This document shows, piece by piece, positions 51,261-52,835 of a stretch of 52,835 bases of DNA (position 1 is the first letter of the stretch; the number at the start of each line of letters is the position of its first letter). Under the pieces are notes generated by a model. The model worked only from the letters and a program-made list of their open reading frames with translations. It made no database searches and had not been told where the DNA came from. The stretch covers positions 1 through 52,835 of the forward strand of contig JANYHK010000140.1 in assembly GCA_025359105.1 (NCBI GenBank), read 5' to 3'. Both the position numbers and the translations under genes were made by a program. Source of the DNA: Myxococcales bacterium (GTDB lineage: Bacteria; Myxococcota_A; Polyangia; Polyangiales; Polyangiaceae).

Positions 51261-51583
51261 GAGGCGGCCACCCCCCCTCTTTTTCCCACGGTTCTGCTGT
51301 GGGAAACGTGCCCACAAGGCTGGGAAGAAGCTCGGGGCGCACCCTGCGGACAACCGTGTAGGTGAGTTGTCCCCTGATCCCTACCGTGGTTCCCCCGATA
51401 ATGCTCCACACCCTGATCGCTACCTAAGTCCTGTCACTCACGATTCTTTTTGTCTTCTCCCCACAACCCACAGGGCCTATCGACACCACTACATTTCTAA
51501 TCTAATGGGATTGAAGAAGAGAGACGCGCCCCTTCGGGCTCGTGCCACACGGGTCGCCCCGAGAGACGCCCAGAGAGACCGGC
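51261..51583. other. Candidate replication origin (oriC) upstream of dnaN
   Basis: 323 bases without a gene, clearly less GC-rich than the coding sequence, especially 51441-51520. It holds several 9-mers within two mismatches of the DnaA box TTATCCACA: TGTGGGAAA (51298-51306, reverse), TGCGGACAA (51345-51353, reverse), TGCTCCACA (51402-51410) and TTCTCCCCA (51455-51463), plus weaker TTGTCCCCT (51367-51375) and TTTCCCACG (51282-51290). The AT-richer part nearest dnaN could be the unwinding element. dnaA is not beside it in the window. Function is inferred. Confidence 0.5.
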
Positions 51584-52759
51584 ATGGAACTCACCGTAGC
51601 GAAAAAAGATCTGCTCAGGCTCGTGACCCGCATGCAGGGCGTCGCGGAGCGCAAGAGCACGATGCCGGTGCTCTCGAACGTGCTGCTCGCGGTGGACGGC
51701 CCCAACGCGCTGCGCGTGGCGGCGACGGATCTGTACCTCGCGCTCTTCGGAAGGATCGCCGGCGAGGTGCACAAGGGCGGCAGCGTGGCCGTGCCCGCGA
51801 AGGATTTGTTCGAGCGCGTGAAGATGATGCCCGATGGCCCGATCCACATCGCGACGCAGGACAACTCGACGACGACGCTGAAGGCCACCGGCAGCGCGCG
51901 TAGGTACACGCTGCGCGGCATGCCGGGCGACGACTTCCCCCCGCTGCCCACGCCGGCCGAAGGCTCGCCGACGCTCGCGCTCGAGGTCGACGTGCTCAAG
52001 GCGCTGATCGACAAAACGCATTTTTCGATCTCGACCGACGAGACGCGCGCGCACCTGAACAGCGCGCTCTTCGAGTGGGACGGCGACACAGTCCGCATGG
52101 TCACGACCGACGGGCATCGCCTCTCGAAGATGGAGGTCAAGGTCGAAGGGCGTCAGGCGTCGGCGACGATGCTCATCCCGCTGAAGGCAATCCAGGAGCT
52201 CCGTCGCTCGTGCGACGAGATGCTCTCGAACCCGACGGCGGGGCCCGAAGGCAAGGACGGCAAACCGACGCTGCAGATCACGCAGAGCGGCTCGAGCGCG
52301 TTCTTCCAGGGCGGCGGCATGACGTTCAGCGTGAAGCTCGTCGACGCGCAGTTTCCCCCCTATTCGCAGGTCATTCCGCAGGGCGCGGACAAGACCGTAC
52401 GTGCCCCCCGCGTGGCCTTTGCCGACGCGCTCAAGGCCGTCTCCGTGGCTGCCAGCGAGCGTACCGGCGGCGTGAAGCTCTCGCTCACAAAGGGCTCGAT
52501 GCGCATCACCAGCGAGTCGCCCGAGAGCGGTGACGGCTTCGACGAGATCCCCGTCGAGTACTCCGGGCCGAACATGAGCATCGGCTTCAACGCGAAGTAC
52601 TTCCTCGACGTCCTCGCCTCGATCACCGACGACGAGGTCGAAGTGAGCCTCTCGGGCGAGCTCGATCCTGCCGTTCTGCGCCCCGCGGGCGGCACCACGA
52701 AGTCGGATGCGAGCTCTGACCGCCAGTTCCTCGCGGTCGTGATGCCGATGCGTATCTGA
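51584..52759 (+). CDS. dnaN: DNA polymerase III sliding clamp (beta subunit)
   Basis: 391 residues. Three clamp domains in order: MELTVAKKDLLRLVTRMQGV and STMPVLSNVLLAV in domain 1; LKALIDKTHFSISTDETRAH and LNSALFEWDGDTVRMVTTDGHRLS in domain 2 (the most conserved motif); GADKTVRAPRVAFADALKAV through RQFLAVVMPMRI at the end of domain 3. This last motif forms the partner-binding pocket. The protein encircles DNA and tethers replicative polymerase. Ribosome binding site GAGAGA precedes the ATG. The gene is followed by recF in the usual order. Confidence 0.97.
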   Translation: MELTVAKKDLLRLVTRMQGVAERKSTMPVLSNVLLAVDGPNALRVAATDLYLALFGRIAGEVHKGGSVAVPAKDLFERVKMMPDGPIHIATQDNSTTTLKATGSARRYTLRGMPGDDFPPLPTPAEGSPTLALEVDVLKALIDKTHFSISTDETRAHLNSALFEWDGDTVRMVTTDGHRLSKMEVKVEGRQASATMLIPLKAIQELRRSCDEMLSNPTAGPEGKDGKPTLQITQSGSSAFFQGGGMTFSVKLVDAQFPPYSQVIPQGADKTVRAPRVAFADALKAVSVAASERTGGVKLSLTKGSMRITSESPESGDGFDEIPVEYSGPNMSIGFNAKYFLDVLASITDDEVEVSLSGELDPAVLRPAGGTTKSDASSDRQFLAVVMPMRI

Positions 52760-52780
52760 GCGGCGAGGAAGCGAGCGCCC

Positions 52781-52835
52781 GTGCGTCCGCTCCACGTCGC
52801 TCATCTCCAGGTCCGCGCGTTCCGCAACCTCGCGG
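52781..52835 (+). CDS. recF: RecF, N-terminal fragment (runs off the window)
   Basis: From the GTG at 52781 the frame reads VRPLHVAHLQVRAFRNLA, the RecF N-terminal strand pattern that ends in FRNL, and remains open to the edge. GAGGAAG lies upstream. RecF loads RecA at stalled forks and gaps. The place directly after dnaN is the usual one. Only 18 residues are visible, so the call rests on the motif plus position. Confidence 0.8.
   Translation, partial: MRPLHVAHLQVRAFRNLA

Noticed and set aside
51261-51583. Calling the DnaA-box-like sites true boxes
   Set aside because: Each differs from TTATCCACA by at least two bases. The region is reported only as a candidate origin.
1-52835. CRISPR arrays, insertion sequences, phage genes, tRNA or rRNA genes
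   Set aside because: No direct-repeat/spacer pattern, transposase or integrase motifs, or tRNA T-loop/CCA-type folds were seen in the gaps. The tandem repeats found lie inside genes.

Overview
The window is high-GC, gene-dense DNA. Its GC-rich third codon positions leave long open frames on the opposite strands. Gene content points to a Myxococcota (delta-proteobacterial) chromosome, probably of the Polyangiales type. The evidence is a CdnL/CarD regulator, many lipoproteins with Asp/Gly/Ser-rich linkers, a degenerate Hanks-type kinase, a stray type III secretion C-ring protein, a CcmF-CcmH fusion, a Lys/Ala-rich histone-like protein and tandem DUF3857/transglutaminase proteins. I see no insertion sequences, phage genes, CRISPR arrays, rRNA or tRNA genes. 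Taxonomy is inferred from content only.

Layout. 1-1458 (minus): a bufferin-type RiPP locus with a Cys-rich lipoprotein-like precursor, an MNIO (DUF692) enzyme and the start of a DUF2063 partner, with an intrinsic terminator between precursor and enzyme. 1702-5652: TrmB-like regulator, large unknown protein, membrane-anchored pseudokinase and a small lipoprotein. 5768-9458: histone H1-like protein with a consensus promoter, OmpA lipoprotein, Ppx/GppA phosphatase and CdnL. 9494-12031 (minus): four translationally coupled genes (ABC ATPase, Cys-pair membrane protein, NosL-like lipoprotein, small ferredoxin-fold-like protein), the best candidate for a poorly described metal-handling system. 12060-14726: twin lipoproteins sharing a motif after the lipidation Cys, a cNMP-binding protein, a Cys-rich secreted protein and a GNAT. 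14837-20182: rpe, a coupled HExxH lipoprotein, a lipase, a helical lipoprotein and cinA. 20216-23175 (minus): SUMF1-like, FAH-family, lipoprotein and outer-membrane protein. 23294-27336: secreted trypsin-like protease, then a histidine kinase and NtrC-type regulator.

28132-33968: lipoprotein, UspA, BtuF-like binding protein, TlyA methylase and MFS transporter (the last four coupled), then CPBP and UbiA-family membrane proteins. 34115-41623: two adjacent giant TPR/DUF3857/transglutaminase-like proteins, the first with an intact Cys-His-Asp triad and the second without the Cys and His. 41654-46112: TPR protein, SctQ-like protein, lipoprotein, aminotransferase and EamA transporter. 46186-51260: a cytochrome c maturation block (CcmF-CcmH fusion plus two membrane proteins with CcmI-like segments). 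51261-51583 is an AT-richer gap with degenerate DnaA-box-like 9-mers, a candidate oriC, followed by dnaN and the start of recF.

Many neighbours are joined by ATGA or GTGA stop/start overlaps. These mark true starts in this high-GC DNA and group genes into functional units.
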